A DNA stretch of 64,000 bases. Source: Ornithinimicrobium sufpigmenti. Lineage in GTDB: Bacteria > Actinomycetota > Actinomycetes > Actinomycetales > Dermatophilaceae. The notes below the pieces were generated by a model that saw only the letters and a program-made list of their open reading frames with translations, was not told the DNA's origin and searched no databases. Below, piece by piece: positions 6,935 to 14,553 of the stretch. Where the stretch lies: positions 558,001 through 622,000 of the forward strand of contig NZ_CP036403.1 of the NCBI RefSeq assembly GCF_004322775.1, given 5' to 3'. The position numbers and the translations under genes are program-made. Position 1 is the stretch's first letter. Each line of letters begins with the position of its first letter.

Positions 6935-7624
6935 TCAGGCCGGCAGGACGTAGCCGTACATGACGGCGAAGTGCAGACCCGCGGCCAGCACGACCAGCAC
7001 GTGCCACAGCTCGTGGAAGCCGACGACCCCCGGCCACGGGTTGGGCCGCTCCAGCACGAAGACCACGAAGCCGACGCTGTAGACCAGACCGCCCACCGCG
7101 AGCAGTGCCAGGCCGCCGAACGGCAGCGACAGCTCGGTGAGCACGAGGGCCACCGGCATCCACCCCAGGGCGATGTAGAGGGTGTTCGTGACGTACTTGG
7201 GCAGCTGGCGCCATACCGAGCGCAGGACGATGCCGAGGGTCGCGATCCCCCAGACCGTGCCCAGGACCGCCCACCCGAACGGCGTCCGGGCCACGATCAG
7301 CACCAGGGGGGTGACGGTGCCGGCGATGAGCAGGAAGACCGAGGTGTAGTCCAGCGTCCGCAGGACGTCGTTGACCCGCGGGCCACGGTCGATCCCGTGG
7401 TGCAGGGTGCTGCAGACGAAGAGCGTGATGAGCGAGAGGCCGTAGATCCCGAAGGCGACGATCTTCCACGGGTCCTCCTGGACCGCGGCCTGGGTCACCA
7501 GCACGGCGGTGCCCAGGACCGCCAGGCAGGAGCCGATGAGGTGGGAGACGGTGTTCACCTTCTCGTCGGTCACGTGGACGCTGCCGTCCCGGCTGAGGGC
7601 AGGCTGCTGCCCCGTCTCGCTCAT
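6935..7624 (-). CDS. Hemolysin III / PAQR family membrane protein
   Basis: 229 residues with seven hydrophobic helices. The family's metal-binding histidines and acids are visible in NTVSHLIGS near the N-terminus, STLHHGIDRG in the middle and FHELWHVLVVLAAGLHF near the C-terminus, the last two being the hallmark HxxxH-type motifs of the PAQR/YqfA superfamily. The family has been linked to membrane lipid homeostasis and ceramidase-like hydrolysis; haemolysis is a historic label. An alternative GTG start at 7636 (adding VGEE) has a better spaced GGAAGGA site, so the true start may be 4 residues longer. It is divergent from the MFS gene with a short shared promoter region. Confidence 0.88.
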   Translation of the reverse strand: MSETGQQPALSRDGSVHVTDEKVNTVSHLIGSCLAVLGTAVLVTQAAVQEDPWKIVAFGIYGLSLITLFVCSTLHHGIDRGPRVNDVLRTLDYTSVFLLIAGTVTPLVLIVARTPFGWAVLGTVWGIATLGIVLRSVWRQLPKYVTNTLYIALGWMPVALVLTELSLPFGGLALLAVGGLVYSVGFVVFVLERPNPWPGVVGFHELWHVLVVLAAGLHFAVMYGYVLPA

Positions 7625-7694
7625 CTCCTCACCCACGGCTCCATCCTTCCACCTGGCTGGGCCTGCCGCGGGCAGGGTCTGCCACACTGCCCCG

Positions 7695-9146
7695 GTGACC
7701 CGCCCGCTGCCGCCCGCGACCGACCGGGTGCAGGGGCGCACCGTCCTCACCCTCATGGGCAGCCAGACCCTCGGCGGCATCGGCGTCGCCAGCGGCCTGG
7801 CCGTCGGCGCGATCGTGGCGGCCGACGTCAGCGGCAACGACGCGCTCTCCGGCCTCGCGACCACCACCCAGGTCCTCGGCGGTGCGCTGTTCACCATCCC
7901 CGTCGTGGCGTTGATGGCCCGGTTCGGTCGGCGCCTCGGCCTGGTCGCGGCCTACCTCGTCGGTGGCCTGGGTGCCTTCCTGGCCATCACGGCCACGGCG
8001 ACCGGGCTGTTCTGGCTGCTCCTGGTGGGCACCACCCTCTTCGGCGCCTCGACCACGGCCGGCAACCAGGCCCGGTATGCGGCTACCGACCTCTCCCCGC
8101 CCGAACGCCGTGGGCGGCACCTGAGCTGGGTGGTGTGGGCCACCACCGTGGGCTCGGTGCTCGGGCCCAACCTCATCGGGCCGGGGGAGCGGATCGCGGC
8201 GCTGCTCGGCATCCCGCCCCTGGCCGGTGCCTGGGTGCTGTCCATGGCCGGCTTCGGCCTCGCCGCGCTGGTGCTCATGGTGCTGCTGCGCCCCGACCCG
8301 CTGCTCCTGGCCCGCACGCTGGCCGACGATGCGGCAGCCGGTCCCGACGCGGCTGGCCCCGACCCGGTGTCGAGTCTCGACCCGGCGGCCGGTGTCGACC
8401 CGGCGGCCGTGCCGGACCCGCTCGGCACGCCTGACCCCCTGGGTGCGCCGGACCCACTGGGTGCGCCCGACCCCCTCGCGACGCCTGACCCGGCGATCGT
8501 GTCGGACCCTGCGGACGGGCCGTCGGCCACCCCCGTGACGGCCCGCAGGGGGAACATCGTGGAGGGTCTGCGGCTGATCCGGGCCACCCCCGCAGCCCTG
8601 TGGGGCACCACCGCCCTGACCGTCGGGCACGTCGTCATGGTCTCGGTCATGGTGATGACCCCGCTGCACATGCGCCACGGCGAGGCCGAGATCGAGGTCA
8701 TCGGCCTGGTCATCAGCCTGCACATCCTCGGCATGTACGGCCTCTCGCCCGTCGTCGGCCAGCTCGTCGACCGGTGGGGAGCGGTCCGCGTGGTGCTCCT
8801 GGGGGTCGCCATCCTGCTGCTGTCCTGCGCGCTGGCCGCCGTCTCCGCCGACGGGCACTCCGGCACGCTCACGGCGGCGCTCGTGCTGCTCGGCCTGGGG
8901 TGGTCCTGCACGATGGTCGCGGGATCCGGCACCATCGCCGGTGCCGTCCCCCTCGCCGAGCGTGCTGCGGTCCAGGGCGCGGCCGATCTCGTGATGGGCC
9001 TGTCGGCCGCCGCCGGAGGGGCGCTCGCCGGCGTGGTGATGGACCAGCTCGGCTTCGACGTCCTGGCCGTCGTCTCGGGTCTGGCCGCACTCGCCCTGGG
9101 TGTCTTGACGGTTGCGCGTCGTCGAGTCGTTAGCCTGGGTGGGTGA
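7695..9146 (+). CDS. MFS transporter with a long repetitive central loop
   Basis: GTG start; 483 residues. About six hydrophobic helices precede and six follow a loop at residues ~199-285, the usual 6+6 layout of major facilitator exporters. The LMARFGRRLGL segment after helix 2 is the family's loop 2-3 motif, and QLVDRWGAVRV repeats it in the second half. The central cytoplasmic loop is unusual: Asp/Pro-rich with repeated DPLGAPDPLG-like units (8311-8520). Substrate unknown; motif A and two-domain form suggest a drug or metabolite exporter. The last bases overlap the next gene (GTGA). Confidence 0.88.
   Translation: MTRPLPPATDRVQGRTVLTLMGSQTLGGIGVASGLAVGAIVAADVSGNDALSGLATTTQVLGGALFTIPVVALMARFGRRLGLVAAYLVGGLGAFLAITATATGLFWLLLVGTTLFGASTTAGNQARYAATDLSPPERRGRHLSWVVWATTVGSVLGPNLIGPGERIAALLGIPPLAGAWVLSMAGFGLAALVLMVLLRPDPLLLARTLADDAAAGPDAAGPDPVSSLDPAAGVDPAAVPDPLGTPDPLGAPDPLGAPDPLATPDPAIVSDPADGPSATPVTARRGNIVEGLRLIRATPAALWGTTALTVGHVVMVSVMVMTPLHMRHGEAEIEVIGLVISLHILGMYGLSPVVGQLVDRWGAVRVVLLGVAILLLSCALAAVSADGHSGTLTAALVLLGLGWSCTMVAGSGTIAGAVPLAERAAVQGAADLVMGLSAAAGGALAGVVMDQLGFDVLAVVSGLAALALGVLTVARRRVVSLGG
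8401..8500 (+). repeat. Degenerate 18-bp coding repeats (DPLGAP) in the MFS loop
   Basis: Successive units coding DPLGTP, DPLGAP, DPLGAP and DPLATP, about 18 bp each, with diverged copies on both sides. They encode the cytoplasmic loop between the two transporter halves. Confidence 0.75.
9131..9136 (+). promoter_or_regulatory. TAGCCT -10 box inside the end of the MFS gene
   Basis: TAGCCT lies 6 nt before the GTG at 9143, so the helicase-like gene may also be made from its own leaderless transcript. Confidence 0.4.
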
Positions 9147-12100
9147 ACCCCGCCCGTGCACCGCATACCCTCGATGAGGCCCGTCTCGACGCGGTCTCGC
9201 GTGCCCGCGCGAACTGGCGGCACGAGGTCGCCGAGCTCGGGGGTCCCAACACCCTGCTGTGGCACCGCACCTCGCTGACCGGCACCTTCGACCTCAACCT
9301 CGCCCACCCCGGCGGCGTGGCCAAGCTGCTCTCGGGACGCCCCACCCCGCTCTCGGACCTGGTCCGCGAGCAGGTCGCGTTCACCGACGCCGCCCGCCGC
9401 ATCGGCGGCATCCGAGACAAGATCTCCGAGCTGCGGCGCGAGCACGGCATCGAAGCCGGCTTCCTGGCGATCGGGCTGGCGACCTGGGACCTGCACCGGG
9501 TGCTCGTGCCGCCGCGGGCGCCGGTGCTGCTGCGGTCCTGCACCATCACCCCGACCGACCCCGCCCACTCCGACTTCGTGCTGCAGCTGCACGAGGACGT
9601 CGTCTTCAACCCGGTGCTGGAGCACTACCTGCGCAGCGAGGTCCACCTGCAGCTCAACCCCGAGATGCTCGTCGGCCTCTCGGCGCAGAGCCACGGCTTC
9701 GACCCGCGGCTGACCTACCAGGCGCTGGAGGACATCTGCGGGGAGATGAAGGGGTTCGCCATCGGCCCCCAGATGGTGATCAGCACCTTCCCCTGGGCCA
9801 AGCTGCCGCTCGTCACCTCCTACACCGGTGAGGTCGAGCCGCTGGCCGCCAGCGACGTGGTCGCGGCCCTGGCCGGCGCCGACGTGGCCCTGCCCTCCCC
9901 GGGGCCCGACCCAGACCGGGCCGAGGATCCCCGGCACGAGCTGAACGCGCTGGACGCCGACCGCTCCCAGCGGCTGGTCATCGACGAGGTGGTGCACGGC
10001 GGCAGCCTCGTCCTCGACACGCCCAGCGGCACGGGCAGCACCCAGACCATCGCCAACGTCATCGTCGGGGCCCTGTCGGAGGGGCGCCGCGTCCTGGTCT
10101 GCTCCGAGGAGCGCTCCGCCCTCGAGGCCCTGCAGCGTCGCCTGCAGCACGTGGGGCTCGGCGACCTGTGCCTGCACCTGGCCGAGGACCCGGTCTCCAT
10201 GCGCGCCACCCTCGACGATGCCCGGCAGGCGCTGGACCGCCTGTCCGAGGAGCCCGAGCCCGACCTGGGCGCCGACCCGCTGCCGGCCCGCGAGGACGCC
10301 CTGGCCGTGCTGCGCCGGGAGCAGCAGGTGCTGCATCGCGAGCACGAGCCGTGGGGGCTGAGCCTGGCCGGCACGCAGGACGACCTCGCGGAGCTGGCCG
10401 CTCGCGACCACCCGCCCGCCTCCCGGATCCGGCTGCCCGGCGCGGTCCTGCGCACCCTGACCGAGGAGCGGCTCTCGGAGGTCACCGACGCCCTGATCGA
10501 GGCCGCCGATGCCGGGGCGTGGTCACGCTCCCGCATGGAGGACCCCTGGTATGCCGCCCGCCTCGCCTCCACGGACGAGGCCGGCCGCGCCACCGAGGTG
10601 GTGGGCAGGCTGGTCGGCGGGGAGTTCACGGCCGCCCGGGAGCTGGCCGAGCGGATCTGCAAGAAGGCCGGGATGCCGGTCCCGGCGTCGTTGCAGCAGT
10701 GGGCCCACCGGCTGGGCCTCATCGCTCGAGCGAGCGAGACGCTCGACATCTTCTCACCGTCGATCTACGACGCCCCCCTCGACGAGATGGTGGCGGCGAC
10801 CGCGGCCCGCGACGAGCTCGCCGAGCGGCCGGGCGCGGTCACCCGGGCCCGCATGCGCCGCCAGGTGCGCCAGCACCTCCGCCCCGGCACCCCGCCGGCC
10901 GACCTGGCCCAGCGGGTCCGGCTGGCGCGGGACGAGCGCAACGAGTGGGAGCAGATCGCCGGGAAGGCGGCCCGCCCCAACGCGCCCTACGAGTGGGAGG
11001 CGGCGGTCGCGGCCCACGCGCCGATCGGTGAGGACCTCGGCTGGCTCGCCCAGGTGCTCGAGGGCACCGCGACCGGGCACGAGCTCTTCACCAGCCACCT
11101 GGACATCGTGCTGGAGCGCCTGGTCCGCCTGGACGCCCGCAGCGACCGCGCCGCCGTGGCCGCCCAGGCCCACCCGCTCCTGGCCCCCCTGCGCGAGGCG
11201 GGGCTGGGCGAGCTGGTGGACGACCTCGCCCGGCGGGGCATGTCCCCGGAGCGGGTTGCCGCCGAGGTCCGTTTCGTGCACCGCAGCTCGGTGCTGGACC
11301 ACCTCACCTCCGACGAGGTGCCGCAGCAGGTGCCGGCCGAGGCCGTGCGGGAGGCCGAGCGCGCATTCCGGACGGCCGACCGTGCCCACCTGCGCCGCAA
11401 CGCCCTCCGGGCCCGTCGGGCGGTCCTGCGCCGCCTGCGGCGGGCTCTCACCGGCCACTCCTCGCAGGCCGGCGCCTGGCAGCGGGCGCTGGACGAGGCA
11501 CGGGTCGGCGCGGTCGACGCGCGGGCGATCATCAGCCGCGCCCCCGACATCGTGCTGGCCGCCCGGCCCGTGGTGCTGGCCAGCCCGCTGGCCGTCCCCG
11601 CGGCCCTGCCGGCGGACCTCGCCTTCGACCTGGTCATCGTGGACCGGGCCGGCCGCACCACGACCGCCCGGGCGGTCCCGGCGCTGGCTCACGGCCGGCA
11701 GACGATGATCGTGGGGGACAGCGGCGGTCCCGGGCCTCGACAGTTCAGCGTCGTCGCCGACCCGAAGGCCGAGCGTGAGGCCGCGGCGGAGGAGCCGAGC
11801 GGTTCGTTGCTCGACGACGCCGCCACGGTCCTGCCCGTGCGGCACCTCAAGGTGCACTACCGCGCCCTCAACCAGGGACTCGTCGCACCGCTCGCCGCCC
11901 TGATGCCCGTCCCGGTGCACTCCTTCCCTGGCGTCGACCGCGGACCGGGAGTGCGGGAGCACGTCGCTGAGGGCGGGGTGGCCGCCCAGGTGTCCGCCGG
12001 GGTGGGCCTGGCGCTGGAGCACGCTCGCCGGCACCCGCACGACAGCCTGCTGGTGGTCACCGACGACGACGCCGGGGCCGAGGACGTCGGGATCGCGCTG

Positions 12101-12742
12101 CGGTCGGCCTACTCCCGCGAGGACTGGTCGGCTCCGTCGGCGGCCCTCGCGGACGACGAGCAGCTCGTCGAGCCGTTCCTGGTCCGCCCCGCCCACCGGA
12201 TCAGCGGCGAGGTGCGCGACCGTGTGGTGTGGGTCACCAGCCCGGGTGGGTCCGCGCAGGCGGAGGTGGCCGGGTCGGTCCTGGCCGCGGCCCGCAGGTC
12301 GGTCGACCTCGTGGTGCCGTCACCGGTCGGGGACTGGCCGGCCCGGCCCGGGGACGGCGCCGCGCTCCTGCAGCAGGCCCTGCTCCCGCTCGAGGACGAC
12401 AGGGCCGGTGACTCCGCGGTGATGCGCGAGCTGGTGCGCAGGCTGCGGGCCGAGGACCTCGAGGTCGTGGAGGACGTGGGTCACGGGCCCCATACCGTCG
12501 ACGTCGGCGTGGTCAGCGAGACCGAGCGTCGGCGCTTCGCGGTGGCGGTGGACGGTGACGTGCACGCGCCGGCGCAGGGGCAGGAACCCGGGCGCGACGA
12601 CGTCCGGCTGCGCCACGAGCAGCTCACCCGGATGGGGTGGACGCCGGTGCGGGTGCGCAGCACCGATGTCTTCACCGACCCTGCCCGGGAGGTCGCGCGC
12701 GTCCTCGCAGCGCTGCGCGAGCGCGGCGCCGCACGCCCATGA
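9143..12742 (+). CDS. DUF4011-type helicase-like protein with altered catalytic motifs
   Basis: 1199 residues; GTG start overlapping the MFS stop. The N-terminal ~250 residues (W..EVAELGGPNTLLW, DLNLAHPGGVAKLLSGR, IEAGFLAIGLATWD) match the N-terminal region of actinobacterial DUF4011 helicases. A UvrD/SF1-like core follows, and the C-terminus (~1100-1190) resembles a Vsr-like endonuclease fold (RHEQLTRMGWTPVRVRSTDVFTDP). The key motifs are changed. Walker A reads TPSGTGSTQT with S299 where the lysine should be. The SF1 Walker B reads VIVDRAG (D834-R835), not DEAS. The usual GDPKQLPP reads GDSGGPGPRQF. In the nuclease part VDVGVV (D1120) and VDGD (D1137) remain, but the expected Glu of an ECDG motif is Ala1135. 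It may be a non-catalytic scaffold or a diverged enzyme. The next gene overlaps by 4 nt. Confidence 0.75.
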   Translation: MNPARAPHTLDEARLDAVSRARANWRHEVAELGGPNTLLWHRTSLTGTFDLNLAHPGGVAKLLSGRPTPLSDLVREQVAFTDAARRIGGIRDKISELRREHGIEAGFLAIGLATWDLHRVLVPPRAPVLLRSCTITPTDPAHSDFVLQLHEDVVFNPVLEHYLRSEVHLQLNPEMLVGLSAQSHGFDPRLTYQALEDICGEMKGFAIGPQMVISTFPWAKLPLVTSYTGEVEPLAASDVVAALAGADVALPSPGPDPDRAEDPRHELNALDADRSQRLVIDEVVHGGSLVLDTPSGTGSTQTIANVIVGALSEGRRVLVCSEERSALEALQRRLQHVGLGDLCLHLAEDPVSMRATLDDARQALDRLSEEPEPDLGADPLPAREDALAVLRREQQVLHREHEPWGLSLAGTQDDLAELAARDHPPASRIRLPGAVLRTLTEERLSEVTDALIEAADAGAWSRSRMEDPWYAARLASTDEAGRATEVVGRLVGGEFTAARELAERICKKAGMPVPASLQQWAHRLGLIARASETLDIFSPSIYDAPLDEMVAATAARDELAERPGAVTRARMRRQVRQHLRPGTPPADLAQRVRLARDERNEWEQIAGKAARPNAPYEWEAAVAAHAPIGEDLGWLAQVLEGTATGHELFTSHLDIVLERLVRLDARSDRAAVAAQAHPLLAPLREAGLGELVDDLARRGMSPERVAAEVRFVHRSSVLDHLTSDEVPQQVPAEAVREAERAFRTADRAHLRRNALRARRAVLRRLRRALTGHSSQAGAWQRALDEARVGAVDARAIISRAPDIVLAARPVVLASPLAVPAALPADLAFDLVIVDRAGRTTTARAVPALAHGRQTMIVGDSGGPGPRQFSVVADPKAEREAAAEEPSGSLLDDAATVLPVRHLKVHYRALNQGLVAPLAALMPVPVHSFPGVDRGPGVREHVAEGGVAAQVSAGVGLALEHARRHPHDSLLVVTDDDAGAEDVGIALRSAYSREDWSAPSAALADDEQLVEPFLVRPAHRISGEVRDRVVWVTSPGGSAQAEVAGSVLAAARRSVDLVVPSPVGDWPARPGDGAALLQQALLPLEDDRAGDSAVMRELVRRLRAEDLEVVEDVGHGPHTVDVGVVSETERRRFAVAVDGDVHAPAQGQEPGRDDVRLRHEQLTRMGWTPVRVRSTDVFTDPAREVARVLAALRERGAARP

Positions 12743-12945
12743 GCACCCGTCCGACCCGCGCGTCCCACCCGGCGAGACCGGCACGGGCCCGCCGGCGGGT
12801 GGACGCGCCGGCGACCAACCCCGACGCGGAGCCCGGCGAGGACCTGCCGGCCGCGACGGAAGAGGACCGTGAGGGTGGCGCGGCGCCCACCGCGGACCCG
12901 CGCGACGCGTGGATCGTCGAGCAGCGCCCGCCCCACTGGGACTGA
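12739..12945 (+). CDS. Small conserved protein with C-terminal QRPPHW motif
   Basis: 68 residues; the ATG overlaps the helicase-like gene's stop (ATGA), so the two are translationally coupled. The N-terminal half is basic and Ala/Pro-rich, the middle acidic, and the end DAWIVEQRPPHWD is a motif I recall at the C-terminus of short actinobacterial proteins next to such helicase-like genes. No membrane or signal segment. Probably a partner of the large protein; function unknown. Confidence 0.7.
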   Translation: MSTRPTRASHPARPARARRRVDAPATNPDAEPGEDLPAATEEDREGGAAPTADPRDAWIVEQRPPHWD

Positions 12946-12961
12946 CGGACCCGGGCCCGAC

Positions 12962-13369
12962 TCAGAGGGTGCCGTCGGTCCGCCGGGCAGCCAGCAGGTC
13001 GCGGATCTCGCGCAGGGTGGCGATCTCCTCGGAGACCTCCTCGGGCTCCTCAACACCGCGTCTGCGCAGTTGCTGGAAGGTGTTCATCGGGGCGACGAGC
13101 GCGAAGTACACGACCGCGGCCGTGATGAGGAAGACGATGAGGGCGTTGATGATCGCCGCGAAGTCCAGGTAGGTGTTCTCCTGCCCCGGGCGCAGCGGGA
13201 CGCCGAGCCCCTCGACCTGGCCCCCGCCGCCGACGGCGTTGAGCAGCGGGGTGACGATGCCGCTCACCATGGCCTCCACAACGTTGGCGAAGGCGGTGCC
13301 GACGACGACCGCCACCGCGAGCTCGATGACGTTGCCGCGCAGGATGAAGTCCTTGAACCCTTTGAGCAT
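12962..13369 (-). CDS. mscL: Large-conductance mechanosensitive channel MscL
   Basis: 135 residues starting MLKGFKDFILRGNVIELAVAVVVGTAF, the conserved MscL N-terminal amphipathic helix and pore-lining TM1. A second membrane helix (IINALIVFLITAAVVYFALV) and the cytoplasmic charged helix (EEVSEEIATLREIRDLLAARR) follow. The protein opens under membrane tension to release solutes on hypo-osmotic shock. AAAGGAA lies 6 nt upstream of the ATG. Next in line on the same strand upstream are the SAF and FmdB genes, a common actinobacterial neighbourhood. Confidence 0.97.
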   Translation of the reverse strand: MLKGFKDFILRGNVIELAVAVVVGTAFANVVEAMVSGIVTPLLNAVGGGGQVEGLGVPLRPGQENTYLDFAAIINALIVFLITAAVVYFALVAPMNTFQQLRRRGVEEPEEVSEEIATLREIRDLLAARRTDGTL

Positions 13370-13469
13370 CGGCCGTTCCTTTCAGTTCTCCGGTGAGACG
13401 GTGTCTCGCAGTCCGGGTGGGGGTGGCGTCCCGGCGCGCGACTGCGCCAGTGCGAGGCCAGCCTAGGGC

Positions 13470-14081
13470 TCACGGCTGCGGGTGCAGTGCCACCTGCAGC
13501 GCCGCGCCGGCGGGATCCGCGCCCCGCGCAGCGGCCAGCGCCTGCGCCCCGGCCCGGTCCACCCCGAGCCAGAGCCCGGGCTGCTCACCCGTGCCGGCCC
13601 GCAGGACCAGGGCGCGCGGCACGACGACCGAACCGTCGACGGGGGAGTGCACGTCGACCCGGTCCGCCGCCTGCACGGACGCCGCCACGGCAGGCTCGGA
13701 CAGCGGCAGGAAGACGGCGACCGTCCCTCCGGCCAGCCCGGTGAGCAGCGCAGAGGCCCGCACGTCCAGCGTCGTGAGCACCTCGCCCTCGGCGAGCGGG
13801 GCGACCACGGTCCGGTCGACGCCGCTCTCCAGCTGCGTCAGCGCGCCCGTCGGCAGCGCGTCCGCGGGCAGCTCGCGCACCTCCAGATCCCCCCTCGTGA
13901 GCAGGTGGCCCACCGGGAGGGTGCTGGTGGCGACCACGGCCGGCACACCGTCGTCGGCGGGCCGGTGCAGCGCGAGATATGCCGTCCCGCCCGCCGTGAG
14001 CGCAGCCAGGGTCGCGGCGAGCGCTCGACGCGACCGCAGGGCAGGTCGTCGGCTCGTCCGGGCCGGCCGTGGTCGGTGCAC
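13470..14081 (-). CDS. SAF domain-containing membrane-anchored protein
   Basis: 203 residues. The start is set at the GTG at 14081 because a TAGCGT box sits exactly 7 nt upstream. Residues ~10-40 hold an Arg-rich cytoplasmic end (RPALRSRRALA) and one membrane helix (ATLAALTAGGTAYLAL). A SAF fold follows: VVATSTLPVGHLLTRGDLEVRELP is the typical opening of CpaB/RcpC-like SAF domains, and later PLSEPAVAASVQAADRVDVHSP matches their second half. CpaB-type proteins belong to Flp pilus assembly, but no pilus genes are here; in actinobacteria this orphan form is usual beside mscL and FmdB genes. Role unknown. Confidence 0.8.
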   Translation of the reverse strand: MHRPRPARTSRRPALRSRRALAATLAALTAGGTAYLALHRPADDGVPAVVATSTLPVGHLLTRGDLEVRELPADALPTGALTQLESGVDRTVVAPLAEGEVLTTLDVRASALLTGLAGGTVAVFLPLSEPAVAASVQAADRVDVHSPVDGSVVVPRALVLRAGTGEQPGLWLGVDRAGAQALAAARGADPAGAALQVALHPQP

Positions 14082-14088
14082 GCACAGC

Positions 14089-14094
14089 ACGCTA
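14089..14094 (-). promoter_or_regulatory. TAGCGT -10 box for the SAF gene
   Basis: TAGCGT on the minus strand ends 7 nt before the GTG at 14081, the same box and spacing as for the SRPBCC gene. Confidence 0.5.
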
Positions 14095-14121
14095 GGCGCG
14101 CCGAGCAGCCGACGGGAGGCC

Positions 14122-14493
14122 TCAGGTCGAGCTTGTGGACGACGCCGACGAGCCCGTCGACGCTGTGGACGACGTTGTCGGCGTCGTCGACCTCGGTGCG
14201 TCCTTCGTGGACGGCTTGGCCGCGGACGACTCGGACTTCGCGCCGCCCGCCTCCGAGGAGGAGCCGGACGTCGAGGCGGCGGACTTGTCGCCGGAGGACC
14301 CCGACGAGGAGCCCGACCCGCGGGAGTCGGTGCGGTAGAAGCCGGACCCCTTGAAGACGACGCCGACCGCACTGAAGACCTTGCGCAGTGAGCCTTCGCA
14401 CTCGGGGCAGGTCGTCAGGGCGTCGTCGGTGAAGGCCTGCTGGATGTCGAAGGCGTGGGCGCAGTCCTTGCAGACGTAGGAGTAGGTGGGCAC
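14122..14493 (-). CDS. FmdB family zinc-ribbon protein
   Basis: 123 residues. The start PTYSYVCKDCAHAFDIQQAFTDD and the CPECEG.LRKVFSAVGVVFKGSGFYRTDS segment are the standard FmdB/CxxC_CxxC_SSSS regulatory-protein module, with two CxxC pairs at ~8-11 and ~30-33 that should bind one zinc. After residue ~60 comes a long low-complexity Ser/Thr/Gly/Ala tail, probably disordered. The family was named from formamidase regulation, but most members have no known role. A TAGGAT box 8 nt before the GTG supports the start. Confidence 0.9.
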   Translation of the reverse strand: MPTYSYVCKDCAHAFDIQQAFTDDALTTCPECEGSLRKVFSAVGVVFKGSGFYRTDSRGSGSSSGSSGDKSAASTSGSSSEAGGAKSESSAAKPSTKDAPRSTTPTTSSTASTGSSASSTSST

Positions 14494-14501
14494 GAGGCGA
14501 G

Positions 14502-14507
14502 ATCCTA
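14502..14507 (-). promoter_or_regulatory. TAGGAT -10 box for the FmdB gene
   Basis: Minus-strand TAGGAT, 8 nt before the GTG at 14493; divergent from the acylase promoter 34 nt away. Confidence 0.5.
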
Positions 14508-14540
14508 CGTGTTCTCCGGGGCGGGACCGACACGGTGACC

Positions 14541-14546
14541 TAGGCT
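14541..14546 (+). promoter_or_regulatory. TAGGCT -10 box for the penicillin acylase-family gene
   Basis: TAGGCT ends 7 nt before the GTG at 14554; no ribosome site between. Confidence 0.55.
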
Positions 14547-14553
14547 GGGGGCC

